A stretch of DNA of 34,006 nucleotides from Myxococcales bacterium. Lineage in GTDB: Bacteria; Myxococcota_A; Polyangia; Fen-1088. Made by a program: the position numbers and the translations under genes. The notes under the pieces were generated by a model. It did not search any database, had not been told where the DNA came from, and saw nothing but the letters and a program-made list of their open reading frames with translations. Positions 9,818 through 19,685 of the stretch are shown piece by piece (the stretch's first letter is position 1; the number at the start of each line of letters is the position of its first letter). The stretch is from positions 1-34,006 of the forward strand of contig PMIX01000126.1 of assembly GCA_003158395.1 (NCBI GenBank), written 5' to 3'.

Positions 9818-11572
9818 ATGACGCCCCTTCGGACCAAGCTGGTTCGCACGTCGCTCATCACTCTGGGGGCGGTGGGGCTTGCCGTCGTGCTGGTCACGGT
9901 CATCCTGCAGCTGCGCATCTCACAGAGGAACCTCACGGCGAACTGGATCCATATCGAACGGGCGCTGGAGTCCAAGGGGCGCCTGCTGGTGGCCAACCAG
10001 GCGGTGGCCATGCGCGCGTTCGTGGCCGGCAACGGGTTCGCCGACGTGCGCCAGCTAATCCAACACACAATGGCCCACGAGGACGATCTCCTGTACGGCG
10101 CCTTCGTGGACCGGAACGGCCGGACCTGGGCCTACGGTGATCGCACCTCTCCGACTGCGGATCCGGTTCGAAACGTTGCCTGGCAGGGCATGCCGCCGCC
10201 ACCGCCGTACGCCGAGGAAGTGACGAGCCGCCGGGTGCGCTTCGGCGGTGACGAGATCGCCGAGTTCTCGGCCCGCATCGCGGTCGACGGACAGGACGCG
10301 GGCGTGGTCCGCTACGGCGTATCGCTGGCGGCCATGCGGAAGGCGCACCAGCAGGCACGCAGCGAAGCCCGGCGGGGGCTGATTGAGGCGATTGTACTCA
10401 TCGGCGGAATCGGCATTCTTGCGATGGGCCTGGGAGGTTTCACCATGCGTCGTCAGGCGGCGAGCATCACCAAACCCTTGGCCGAGCTGAGCCGCGCCGT
10501 GCAGGCGATCGCGAGCGGCCAATCTGGGATCCAGGTGAGCATCCACAGTGGCGACGAGATCGAGGTGCTCGGGACCTACTTCAACGTCATGGTGCAGTCC
10601 CTTGAGGCGTCGTATGCCGATCTCGCCCTTGCCAACCAGCAGTTGAGGCAGCAGATGAACGACCGCCTCCAGATGGAGATCGAGCTGCGGCAAGCGCAGA
10701 AGCTGGAAGCGGTCGGGCGGCTTGCAGCGGGGATCGCGCACGAGATCAACACGCCGACGCAGTATGTGAACGACAGCATCCACTTCGTGCGCGATTCCAT
10801 GGACAGTCTTCAACGACTGATCCAGCGCTATCGGGAAATCTGCGAAACGCTCTCGCGCGGCGAGGCAGCGGCGGAGACTGCGCGCGAGCTGTCGGATGCG
10901 GAGGAGGAGGCGGACCTGCCTTACCTTATGCAGGAGATACCGGCAGCCCTCGATCGATCGATCGAGGGACTGGCGCGCGTGTCCACCATCGTCCGATCGA
11001 TGAAAGAGTTCGCGCACCCGGGGCAGACGGAGATCGCGGCGGTGGATCTGAACCGGACGATCTCCACCACGCTGACCATCGCCCGCAACGAGTACAAGTA
11101 CGTAGCGGACTTGGAGACCTGCTTCGGCGAGCTTCCGCCGGTCCCCTGTTACGAGGGGGAATTCAACCAGGCCATCCTGAACATCGTGATCAACGCCGCG
11201 CACGCGGTCGGCGATGTGGCGGGGAAGACGGGAACCAAGGGGTGCATCACCGTCCGCACCGAGCGCGACGGCGACTTCGCTCTGGTCTCGGTCAGGGACA
11301 CCGGCGCGGGCATCCCTCCCGCGATCCGCGACCGCATCTTCGATCCTTTCTTCACCACCAAGGAGGTGGGGCGGGGAACGGGTCAGGGGTTGCCGATTGC
11401 GCGATCCGTGATCGTGGACAAGCACAAGGGACAGCTCACCTTCGAAAGCGAGGTTGGCAAAGGGACGTGCTTCTTCATCAGACTTCCGCTGCACTCCGTG
11501 GGCGGCGCCGACAACCAATCGCGCCGAGAAGCAGACAGCGCGCACGGAAAGCGAGAGCTGACGCATGGGTGA
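9818..11572 (+). CDS. Membrane sensor histidine kinase (periplasmic sensor, HAMP, HisKA, HATPase_c)
   Basis: 584 aa; N-terminal TM, second TM near residue 190, HAMP-like region, H-box GIAHEINTPTQYV, N-box NIVINAAHAV, G-boxes VRDTGAGIP and GRGTGQGLPIA. Confidence 0.92.
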   Translation: MTPLRTKLVRTSLITLGAVGLAVVLVTVILQLRISQRNLTANWIHIERALESKGRLLVANQAVAMRAFVAGNGFADVRQLIQHTMAHEDDLLYGAFVDRNGRTWAYGDRTSPTADPVRNVAWQGMPPPPPYAEEVTSRRVRFGGDEIAEFSARIAVDGQDAGVVRYGVSLAAMRKAHQQARSEARRGLIEAIVLIGGIGILAMGLGGFTMRRQAASITKPLAELSRAVQAIASGQSGIQVSIHSGDEIEVLGTYFNVMVQSLEASYADLALANQQLRQQMNDRLQMEIELRQAQKLEAVGRLAAGIAHEINTPTQYVNDSIHFVRDSMDSLQRLIQRYREICETLSRGEAAAETARELSDAEEEADLPYLMQEIPAALDRSIEGLARVSTIVRSMKEFAHPGQTEIAAVDLNRTISTTLTIARNEYKYVADLETCFGELPPVPCYEGEFNQAILNIVINAAHAVGDVAGKTGTKGCITVRTERDGDFALVSVRDTGAGIPPAIRDRIFDPFFTTKEVGRGTGQGLPIARSVIVDKHKGQLTFESEVGKGTCFFIRLPLHSVGGADNQSRREADSAHGKRELTHG

Positions 11573-12308
11573 GGGCGCGAAGTCCTGTCGGATTGCGCTC
11601 GCGCTCGTGGTGGCGGCGACGTTGGTCGCTGGCTCGGTCAGGGCGGCGGCGCCGGCGCTCGGGCAGAAGATCTATGTGTACCTGCCGAGCAATGTGCGCC
11701 CGCCGATGCTGCAGCGGGTGCTGGCTGCGGCCTTACCCGGGGCCGAGGTGATGGTGTTTCGGCACCTGCGCGACTTCGAGACCAGCGTCGAGGAAGCCCC
11801 GCCCGACTTCATCATCAGTGCTCGCCCCTTCGTCGACAGGTGCGACCGATGGAAGCCTGTGCTGCAAGGGTTCGCTGCGGAGCGGGCTGAGGAGCCCTAC
11901 GTCCTGGTATCGGTGGGCCGCGCGGTCGATCCGGCGGACATCCCAGACCTGGGGATCGGCGTGGTCGATCTGCTGGGGAAGAAAGGGATGCCCGTCCTGG
12001 TCGCCAGACTGCTTGGAACGACCGCGCTTCCCAAACTGATCCGCGTCGGCCAGCCAGAGGACCTGCTGCCGTTGCTCGAACTGGGATTCGCGGGCGCTGT
12101 GCTGATGCCCGCACGAGCGGTGCCATCGTTGCGCGAGAAGAGCGCGCTTGACTTGCGCGTGACCGAGCTGAAGGCCGCGTCGGTAGGCCTGCCTGCGGTG
12201 GGCGTTGCGGCCGGCGCTCCGGTCTCGACCGAGATGGAGCGCAGGCTGATGGGGCTTCCGCCCGCCGTGAAGGCGCTGCTGGGCGTGGATGACTGGAGGC
12301 GGCCGTGA
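11565..12308 (+). CDS. Periplasmic substrate-binding-like protein (PhnD/type 2 PBP-like)
   Basis: Signal peptide SCRIALALVVAATLVAGSVRAAA; PBP-like IYVYLPSNVRPPMLQRVLAAALPGAEVMVFRHLRDFETSVEEAPPDFIISARPF; overlaps the HK stop. Confidence 0.6.
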   Translation: MGEGAKSCRIALALVVAATLVAGSVRAAAPALGQKIYVYLPSNVRPPMLQRVLAAALPGAEVMVFRHLRDFETSVEEAPPDFIISARPFVDRCDRWKPVLQGFAAERAEEPYVLVSVGRAVDPADIPDLGIGVVDLLGKKGMPVLVARLLGTTALPKLIRVGQPEDLLPLLELGFAGAVLMPARAVPSLREKSALDLRVTELKAASVGLPAVGVAAGAPVSTEMERRLMGLPPAVKALLGVDDWRRP

Positions 12309-13357
12309 GGGCGATGCTGGGTGTGATCCTGGTCGCGTTTGCGGCTGGCGCGGGCGAGGGCGACGCAAGTCCCACGCCTGACGGAGGGCACCCGGACGCG
12401 TCGGCCCGAGGGCTGGTGGACACGCCGGCAGCGGAAGGTACCGTGCTGGTGCTGGGACCGCAGATAGCCGCCGCGAACGAAGTGGTGAGCGGCCTTAGGG
12501 ACGAGCTTGCCGACCACTACCAGATCGTCGAGCGCAAGGTCACCGCCGCGACGTCGGTCGAGGTGCTGTCGCAGATCATCCGCGAGGTCGAGCCACGGGT
12601 ACTGGTGCTGCTCGACAACCCGACAGTGCGTCTGTACCGTGCGCTCCAGGCCGTGCAACCCCCGGGAACCCGGTTTCAGCCGGCGGTGGTGCTGATGGCG
12701 GCTTTCTTCGAACAGGCGTCGGCCGGCCTGCAAAATACCACTGGGATCTCGTACGAGGTTCCGGCAGTCATCGGCTTCGTGAACCTGCGCAGCCTGCTGG
12801 GTCGGCCGCTCCGCAAGGTCGGCGTTCTTTTCCGACATGGCTTCGAGGGCGTCGTCGCCCGCCAGGGCGAGCTGGCAGCCGCCGAGGGATTCACGCTCGC
12901 GGGGCGCGTCCTCGACGACGGGGATCGAGTAAAGGCGGTCAAACGTGGCCTGCGGAGGTTGCTCGACTACGACCATGTCGATGCACTCTGGGTGCTGAAC
13001 GACAGCGCGCTCTTGTTTCCGGAGTTGCTGGCGCGGGCGTGGCTGCCCGTACTTCGGCACGGGCATATACCCGTGATGGTGGGCGTGTCGTCCCTGGTGT
13101 CGGCGAAGCTGGCTTTCGGAATATTCGCGGTGCTCCCCGATCACCGCGCGCTGGGCAGGCAGGCGGCTGGGCTAGTCGACACTCTGGCCGAGGCGAATTG
13201 GGTGGTGGGCGCGCACCGCCCGCTGCTGCCTGTCGCCATCGAGAAGGTGCTCAACGTCGGGATGGCGCGTGCGCTGGCTCCGATCCGCGAGGAAAGGCTG
13301 CGCGAGGTGGATCGACTGATCGAGGCCGGGGCTGAAGAGGGGCAGCGGGAGCCATGA
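12305..13357 (+). CDS. ABC substrate-binding-like protein (ABC_sub_bind / TrpX-like)
   Basis: 350 aa; IREVEPRVLVLLDNPTVRLYRALQ, RPLRKVGVLFRHGFEGVVARQGELAAAEGF and DYDHVDALWVLNDSALL match the two-lobed ABC_sub_bind pattern; overlaps the upstream gene by 4 nt. Confidence 0.7.
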   Translation: MRAMLGVILVAFAAGAGEGDASPTPDGGHPDASARGLVDTPAAEGTVLVLGPQIAAANEVVSGLRDELADHYQIVERKVTAATSVEVLSQIIREVEPRVLVLLDNPTVRLYRALQAVQPPGTRFQPAVVLMAAFFEQASAGLQNTTGISYEVPAVIGFVNLRSLLGRPLRKVGVLFRHGFEGVVARQGELAAAEGFTLAGRVLDDGDRVKAVKRGLRRLLDYDHVDALWVLNDSALLFPELLARAWLPVLRHGHIPVMVGVSSLVSAKLAFGIFAVLPDHRALGRQAAGLVDTLAEANWVVGAHRPLLPVAIEKVLNVGMARALAPIREERLREVDRLIEAGAEEGQREP

Positions 13358-15507
13358 GAATCGGCGCGAGACCGGCGGCGCCCAGCCGCCACACAATCAC
13401 GGCGGTTGCCGCCGTGTCTATTCTTGCCGCTTTAGGCGCGGCTGAAGCACGCGTGCTGGCCGCGCCCGCCGCGGATCGGAATGCCTCCGAGTCGACCGCG
13501 CCAGAGGCCGCGCGTCTACCGGTGCCTGTCAGTGGCGGCGACGGGGATGGGGTCTCGGACGTGGATCTGGGCAGCCTGCTGCAGATGGACGAGGTATCGG
13601 TGGCCTCGATCAAGACAACGGGCGTGCGCGAGGCCCCTGGCATCGTGTCTTTGCTGACCCGTGAGGAGATCGAAGCCTCCGGTGCGCGTGACCTGGTGGA
13701 CCTGTTGGAGATGATGCCCGGCTTTTTCGTCGGCGTCGACGTGCAAGGCAACCTGGGTCTCGGGATGCGCGGCAACTGGGGCCAGGAGGGCAAGATCCTC
13801 CTTATCATCGACGGTCAGGAGATCAACGAGACGGCGTACGGCACGGTCTCGATCGCGCACCACTTTCCGGTACAGGCGATCGAGCGTATCGAGATCATCC
13901 GCGGGCCCGGGTCGGCGATCTACGGTGGGTTTGCCGAGTTGGGCGTTGTGAAGGTAACCACACGTGGCGCCGAGCAAATCGAGGGCGTCGAGGTCCTGCA
14001 GCGAGCCGGCGTGGCGGTCGGGCGAGTGGGCACGGATGTCGCGCACCCATTTGTTGACACCTACCTCGCTGCCGGGCGCACCTACGGCGACTTCGAGCTG
14101 TCGCTGTCGCTGTTTGGTGGGTACAGCGTACAGAGCGAGGGAACCTATACCGACATCTTCGGCACCAGTTTCAATGCCGCCAACGCGTCGGCGCGCCGGC
14201 CGCTGCTGGCAAATTTGCAAGCCGCCTGGCGTGACTGGCGGCTGCGCTTCATCGCCGACGGTTTCACCTACCAGGCGCAGGACGACTTCGACGTGGCAGG
14301 AAGCGCGCCCACTCACTATCGCTTCGGCGGCATCTACGGCGATCTCACGACGGTTCTCCAGCTGGGCCGCAACCTGACGCTGACCCCTCGCCTGGCCTAC
14401 AAGATCCAGGAGTCGTACGTTACCCTGCCGGCCTCGGCAGCCGACCAACAGCGCATCATCGACGCCGGACTGCTTGAGCGGCTGCGCATGGACAGGGCGC
14501 TCGCAGGGATGATGCTTGGTTGGGATGCGCGCCCTAGCCTCAACGTCATCGCCGGCGCGGAAGCCTTTTCCGATGTAGGGCGCGCCGGTGGAACCCCCGG
14601 CGACGGCTCGTCCGTGCAGGGGACGCGAAGCCTATCCACCGTCGCCGCCTTTGGGCAGCTGCTGTGGAATACGCCCATCGCGAACATCACCGTGGGAGGC
14701 CGGGGCGAGCACCACAGCTACTTCGGTTGGTCGGCGGTGCCGCGCGTGGCGCTAACCCGTGTCTTCTCGTCGGGGCTGCACCTGAAGCTCCTGGGCAGCC
14801 AGGCCTACAAAAGCCCGACCTTCATGAACTACGCCCTTGAGCGTTCGATCGATCCGGCGAACCGCGTGCGGCCGGAGAGCACCAACGCCCTTGAGGCAGA
14901 GGTCGGGTACGGGTTGCCCACAGGGCTGCAGCTCGTGGTGGATGGCTTCCTCGGCACGATCAACCACCCCATCATCTACAGCTACGACCCGGCCACGGGC
15001 AAGGAGTCCTACTTCAACCGCGGTCGGACAGGTACCTATGGCGGCGAGGCGGAGCTGCGCTTTGGCGGCAGGAACGTGGCGGCGAGTGCCAGCTACTCCT
15101 ACTACCACGCGCTGGCCAGCATCCCCGAGGACTACCGGGTCGCGGGCGGCGGTGGCGCCACGCTGGGCGCTCCCCAGCACAAGGGCGTTGTGCGCGCGAG
15201 CTGGCGGCCGACGCGGCACTGGCTCTTCGGCGCCACAGCGATTGGTTCGGGTGTCCGCTACGCCGTGACCGGCATCAACCCTGTCGATCAGAGCTACCTC
15301 GTGACGACCGTCGGTGCCCGGCTGCTGCTCGGCCTGTCGGCACGTTGTCAGGACGTAGGGGTTCGGGGTCTGTTACTCGGCCTCAGCGTGAACGACCTGC
15401 TCGACAGCCGCGATGTCTTCGTGCAGCCGTACCGGGGCGGTCACGCTCCGCTGCCCGGCGTGGGACGCCAGGTGTTCCTCAGCCTCGGTTACGCCTGGGA
15501 GCGGTGA
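13354..15507 (+). CDS. TonB-dependent receptor
   Basis: 717 aa; plug-domain signatures REAPGIVSLLTREEIEASGARDLVDLLEMMPGF, ILLIIDGQEINE, IERIEIIRGPGSAIYGGFAELGVVKVTTR; beta-barrel C-terminal half. Confidence 0.9.
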   Translation: MRIGARPAAPSRHTITAVAAVSILAALGAAEARVLAAPAADRNASESTAPEAARLPVPVSGGDGDGVSDVDLGSLLQMDEVSVASIKTTGVREAPGIVSLLTREEIEASGARDLVDLLEMMPGFFVGVDVQGNLGLGMRGNWGQEGKILLIIDGQEINETAYGTVSIAHHFPVQAIERIEIIRGPGSAIYGGFAELGVVKVTTRGAEQIEGVEVLQRAGVAVGRVGTDVAHPFVDTYLAAGRTYGDFELSLSLFGGYSVQSEGTYTDIFGTSFNAANASARRPLLANLQAAWRDWRLRFIADGFTYQAQDDFDVAGSAPTHYRFGGIYGDLTTVLQLGRNLTLTPRLAYKIQESYVTLPASAADQQRIIDAGLLERLRMDRALAGMMLGWDARPSLNVIAGAEAFSDVGRAGGTPGDGSSVQGTRSLSTVAAFGQLLWNTPIANITVGGRGEHHSYFGWSAVPRVALTRVFSSGLHLKLLGSQAYKSPTFMNYALERSIDPANRVRPESTNALEAEVGYGLPTGLQLVVDGFLGTINHPIIYSYDPATGKESYFNRGRTGTYGGEAELRFGGRNVAASASYSYYHALASIPEDYRVAGGGGATLGAPQHKGVVRASWRPTRHWLFGATAIGSGVRYAVTGINPVDQSYLVTTVGARLLLGLSARCQDVGVRGLLLGLSVNDLLDSRDVFVQPYRGGHAPLPGVGRQVFLSLGYAWER

Positions 15508-15593
15508 GGGCGCGGCGAGATCGAGATCAAGTGCCGCTCGGGCGTGAATCGAACCAGCAACGGTTGGATCGCGCTCCGTCAGATACTGGCTCG

Positions 15594-16769
15594 TCACGTG
15601 GTGGCGTCGGGGGAGCGCGGCTGCCCACTGTACGGGTGGCTCTCCACCACACGCAGTCGGGCGTGGGTAAGCCGCTCGATGTCGCGCAGAAAGGTGCGCT
15701 CACTCGGGTCGCAGAAAGATAGCGCGATTCCGGCGGCGCCCGCGCGGCCCGTGCGGCCGATCCGGTGCACGTAGTTCTCCGGTTCGTTGGGCAGCTCGAA
15801 GTTGATGACGTGGGTGATCCCGTCCACGTCGATCCCGCGCGAAGCAATGTCGGTGGCTACCAGCACACGCACGCTGCCCTTCTTGAAGCCAGCCAGGGCG
15901 CGCTCGCGCGCCGACTGGCTCTTGTTGCCGTGGATGGCCTCGGCTGTGCACACGCGGCCGCGGTTCAGGTGCTCGGCGACACGGTTGGCGCCGTGCTTGG
16001 TGCGGGTGAAGACCAGCACGCGGGCCATGGCCCGATCGCGCAGCACCTCCGCCAGCAGGTTGCGCTTGTGAGCTGACTGCACGTGCAGCACCCACTGGCT
16101 GACTTTCTCCGCCGTGCTGGCCGTGGGCGTGACCGAGACCGTCGCCGGATTGCGTAGCATCCCGCCGGCCAGCGCGACAATGTCGGGCGGCAAGGTGGCC
16201 GAGAAGAGCATGGTCTGGCGCTGCCGCGGCGTCGCGGCCACGATGCGCCGGATAGGCTGGATGAAGCCCATGTCCAACATCCGATCACCTTCATCGAGCA
16301 CCAGCGCCTCGACGGCGTCCAGCCGCACATGTCCCTGCTGCATGAGATCGAGCAGGCGGCCCGGTGTGGCCACCAGGATCTCAGCCCCACGCCGGATGCC
16401 GTCCACCTGCGGCTTCTGCCCGACCCCGCCGAACACCACCACGTGGCGCAGCGGAAGATTGCGGCCGTAGGTGGCGAAGCTGTCGCCGATCTGGGAGGCC
16501 AGCTCGCGCGTGGGCGCCAGCACCAGGGCGCGTGGGCCGCGCAGACCATCGCGCCGTGCAGAGGCAGCCAGGCGGGTCAGGATGGGGATGGCGAAGGCCG
16601 CAGTCTTGCCGGTGCCGGTTTGCGCGCAGCCGAGCAGGTCGCGGCCGGCAAGGAGCAACGGAATTGCCTGCGCTTGTATGGGCGTAGGCACTCTGTAACC
16701 CTCGGTGTGAAGTGCGCGGCGAATGGGATCGATGATGTCAAGCTGTGCAAAAGAGCTGATGGTATTCAT
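15594..16769 (-). CDS. DEAD-box ATP-dependent RNA helicase (RhlE-like) with DEGD motif II
   Basis: Start [96 protein letters not shown]. Confidence 0.93.
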   Translation of the reverse strand: MNTISSFAQLDIIDPIRRALHTEGYRVPTPIQAQAIPLLLAGRDLLGCAQTGTGKTAAFAIPILTRLAASARRDGLRGPRALVLAPTRELASQIGDSFATYGRNLPLRHVVVFGGVGQKPQVDGIRRGAEILVATPGRLLDLMQQGHVRLDAVEALVLDEGDRMLDMGFIQPIRRIVAATPRQRQTMLFSATLPPDIVALAGGMLRNPATVSVTPTASTAEKVSQWVLHVQSAHKRNLLAEVLRDRAMARVLVFTRTKHGANRVAEHLNRGRVCTAEAIHGNKSQSARERALAGFKKGSVRVLVATDIASRGIDVDGITHVINFELPNEPENYVHRIGRTGRAGAAGIALSFCDPSERTFLRDIERLTHARLRVVESHPYSGQPRSPDATT

Positions 16770-17086
16770 TTTTCTCTCGGCAGTCCCCGAGAGACGCCAT
16801 CCGAGCCTGCCCTTACGCGCAACGATCCGAGACGACCACTTCGAGGTTGGTTGATAACTAGCAGCGGTAGTGATGCGGGCAAAAGCCCTCGGAGTCAAGG
16901 TTTTGATTCGCCGTCACTCCCCGCTCGCGGGACTCGTCCCACTCTTGCGCGCAACAGTCCGGAAGATGCGGACTCGCAAGAAGACAGAACGCAGTCGCAG
17001 CGACGTAGGTCAGAAACCCTTCCAAATACCTGGCAGAAGGGGGAAGGAAAGCACCCCAACCTCGACGAACCACCTCTTTCCGGCAA

Positions 17087-19441
17087 TCATCGCCGCAAGC
17101 CCGTTCGCCGACGTCGCCGGTTCAGAACTAGGAACAGCGCGCCCAGCATAGCGACGAGAGAACCCGCCGGGAAGCCCCTGGAGGTCGCCCCGATCGCACA
17201 TGAACAGCCCGACGAGGCCGCCGCCTTGGGGCCGCTTCCTCCGCCCACGGCGCCGCCCCCAGATCCGCTGCCCGTGCTACCCCCGGTCTTGGGCGCCACC
17301 GCAGTCGTTCCGCCGGTTCCGATCACCACCGCCCCTCCGGTGCCTGCCACTGTGCTGCCCCCGGTCGCGGGATTGCCGGCTGCGGCTCCGCCGGTTCCGG
17401 GCCCCCCACCCAACGCGGACGTCCCGCCTGATCCGACAATCCCTGTTCCTCCGGTGTTTGTCCCGGTAGTGCCTCCGGGCCCGGTTGTTCCGCCGCTACC
17501 GCTCCCGCTGCCACCGCGACCACCCGCCGCACCAGCGCCGCCGCCCGCGCCTCCGACCACGGTGGTCCCGCCCCGACCGCCTGAGCCACCAGCCACAGTG
17601 GTCCCGCCGCCGCCCGCGCCCGCGGCGCCAGTGGTCCCGCCGCCGCCCGCGCCCGCGGCCCCGGTCCCGTCAGGATAGACGATATTGGGCCTGGGCGGGT
17701 CGGTCATCCCGTCGCCCAAGTAGTAGTCCAACATGTGCGACTGGATGTAGCCCTTTTCGCACATGCTGTTTCGATATTCGGGATCATGCACCAGGGTATA
17801 GATGCGCTTGTCGGTCGGAATGGCGGTTGTGTAGACCCTAAACCCCGTACTGTCGGTCTTTTCAAGCAGCACTTCCTCGCGCCAGTCGCCGAACATATCG
17901 CCGTACAAAGGGGCCGCATTGCGGGCTCCATAGATACCTTCGAGCGTCACTTTGCTGAAACTGCCGGCGGGCATGCCGGGATAGGCATATTTCGATACGA
18001 TGTTTCCGTCCAGGTTTTCACTCAGCACGTCGCCGTCCCACCAGATGCGAAAGTTCACCGCAGGATCATAGGAATCCACTGTCGTACCGGCCGTACCATT
18101 GCCAGGCTTCAAATTCTTGGAACCGTCTAGATTGTATATCCCATCCGTGGCGTCCCAGCATTCGTACCCCGGACTCGTCGGGTCGACATCTCCACATGTC
18201 CCGCGATTGATATCTGATGAACCGCTGCCAAACTTTTGAAGTACGGTGCCGGTCTTGGCGTTATAACGGGCCCAGTTATATCCAGAAGACTGTCCAACGG
18301 CCCAACCCAACAGGTCGGCGGACGGGTTGGGATCCATGGCGCCTATATGCCACCGGTCGCCGTGGCTTATGCCCTGAGAACCCATATTCCAGAAGACCGT
18401 TCCATCCCCCTTGATGGCATAGCCGCCGTTGACACATTCGTCGATGCCATCGCGATCAAGGTCGACACATCTGACCTGGTGGTCGTTTGGAAAGGAACCC
18501 ATAGGGGTACGGACGGCCTTGAACCGCATGGACCAGGCGCCATTCGTGAAATCAAATCCCATGTCCATCATAGCCCTCGTCCCACCGGCTTTTCCCTTGA
18601 AGTACAGGCTCGGATGCACGCCGTCCCAATAGGCGATGCTGAAATGGCCGGTTACGTTACCAGTAGCTTTAAGATCTTGGGGGACAGCGACTTCCTTGCC
18701 TTTTTCCGCGCCGGTTACTCCGTCGACCGCGACGATGAACGAGTCGGTTTGCGTTGTCGACGCGTTCAGTACTTTTCCATCCCCGAAGATCATGCCGTTG
18801 CCCCCTCTGAGCAGGAGTTCGGCTTTGCCGTCGCTGTCAATGTCATACACGGTTTCATCGTCGGCATGCCCACAACTAAGGGTGTCCGGACCGGAGAGTG
18901 AAAGGTCGGTATTCGTGCTGTTGGGGCCCATATCGACCCGCCACATGAACGTCCCGTCTCTCTTGTATGCATCTACATACTGGGATACGTTGTTCAGGAA
19001 CCGGTCCACAACATATTCGTATTCGCCATCCCCGTCGAGATCCCCGACATAGGCAAGGTGGATTTTCCTGCCGGCTGCGTCTTTGAGCGGGATCTCAAGA
19101 TAGCCATTTGGCAAGGCCATCGCCTGTGTCCCTGTCGCTTCCTCGACGCCCCCGATTATCGCTTTCAGGGTGTAGTCGGTGCCGCCGGCGGCAGTGTCCT
19201 GGTAGTTGGTTGAGTCGGTTATCGGCGCGGCATTGAGTTTTGTCGTCCCCTTGTACACGTTGAAGGCGACATCGGTGCCCTGTTCCGTGCCGAAGAGCCG
19301 CCACGACAGAAGGGTTCCGGTTCCTCCCCCAACCGCGACAAAGCCCCGGCCCAGTCTCTCCATGATGCGCTGCCCGTGGGCAGGCACAGCCAAGAGGCCA
19401 GCGGCCAGGAAAACACAAGACCAAGAGCCTTTGAATCTCAT
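17087..19441 (-). CDS. Rhamnogalacturonan lyase-like (PL11) secreted protein with Gly-rich linker and MYXO-CTERM-like tail
   Basis: 784 aa; signal peptide; MERLGRGFVAV...GTLLSWRLFGTEQGTDVAFNVYKG, YVGDLDGDGEYEYVVDR, GDWREEVLLEKTDSTGFRVYTTAIPTDKRIYTLVHDPEYR; C-terminus SSGCSCAIGATSRGFPAGSLVAMLGALFLVLNRRRRRTGLRR. Confidence 0.87.
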   Translation of the reverse strand: MRFKGSWSCVFLAAGLLAVPAHGQRIMERLGRGFVAVGGGTGTLLSWRLFGTEQGTDVAFNVYKGTTKLNAAPITDSTNYQDTAAGGTDYTLKAIIGGVEEATGTQAMALPNGYLEIPLKDAAGRKIHLAYVGDLDGDGEYEYVVDRFLNNVSQYVDAYKRDGTFMWRVDMGPNSTNTDLSLSGPDTLSCGHADDETVYDIDSDGKAELLLRGGNGMIFGDGKVLNASTTQTDSFIVAVDGVTGAEKGKEVAVPQDLKATGNVTGHFSIAYWDGVHPSLYFKGKAGGTRAMMDMGFDFTNGAWSMRFKAVRTPMGSFPNDHQVRCVDLDRDGIDECVNGGYAIKGDGTVFWNMGSQGISHGDRWHIGAMDPNPSADLLGWAVGQSSGYNWARYNAKTGTVLQKFGSGSSDINRGTCGDVDPTSPGYECWDATDGIYNLDGSKNLKPGNGTAGTTVDSYDPAVNFRIWWDGDVLSENLDGNIVSKYAYPGMPAGSFSKVTLEGIYGARNAAPLYGDMFGDWREEVLLEKTDSTGFRVYTTAIPTDKRIYTLVHDPEYRNSMCEKGYIQSHMLDYYLGDGMTDPPRPNIVYPDGTGAAGAGGGGTTGAAGAGGGGTTVAGGSGGRGGTTVVGGAGGGAGAAGGRGGSGSGSGGTTGPGGTTGTNTGGTGIVGSGGTSALGGGPGTGGAAAGNPATGGSTVAGTGGAVVIGTGGTTAVAPKTGGSTGSGSGGGAVGGGSGPKAAASSGCSCAIGATSRGFPAGSLVAMLGALFLVLNRRRRRTGLRR

Positions 19442-19685
19442 CGTGTCGCTCCTTTCAGATTACAGGGTCGCCGGGCCGGCTTCCTGACATCTATAAAGGG
19501 GGGAGAGAACCGCCCAAACGGGTCATGGCCATCTCGTATCAGAACGCTAGACAGCGTTTTCGGTTTGGCCTGTGCCTCGCCAAGAGATCATCCGCAACGT
19601 TTTCCCGACGGTGGCGATGTGAAACTGACGCTCTCGTACCAGGCCCACGCGACGCGGATTCCGTGGGGGGAGTAAACTAGGCGGT

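Noticed and set aside
10055-11566. 503-aa minus-strand ORF
   Set aside because: Opposite the histidine kinase gene, which has clear catalytic motifs; typical GC-rich antisense ORF.
11897-13144. 415-aa minus-strand ORF
   Set aside because: Antisense to the two periplasmic-binding-like genes; low-complexity composition.
16860-16990. Possible structured RNA or tRNA-like sequence upstream of the helicase
   Set aside because: No T-loop or cloverleaf could be built; only GC-rich short stems.
16329-17678. 449-aa plus-strand ORF, Pro-rich C-terminus
   Set aside because: Antisense to the helicase and to the Gly-rich linker of the PL11 gene; the Pro-rich part is the complement of GGx codons.
19543-19560. 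Hairpin AACGCT-AGAC-AGCGTT followed by TT
   Set aside because: Short stem and not placed at the end of a confident gene; weak as an intrinsic terminator.
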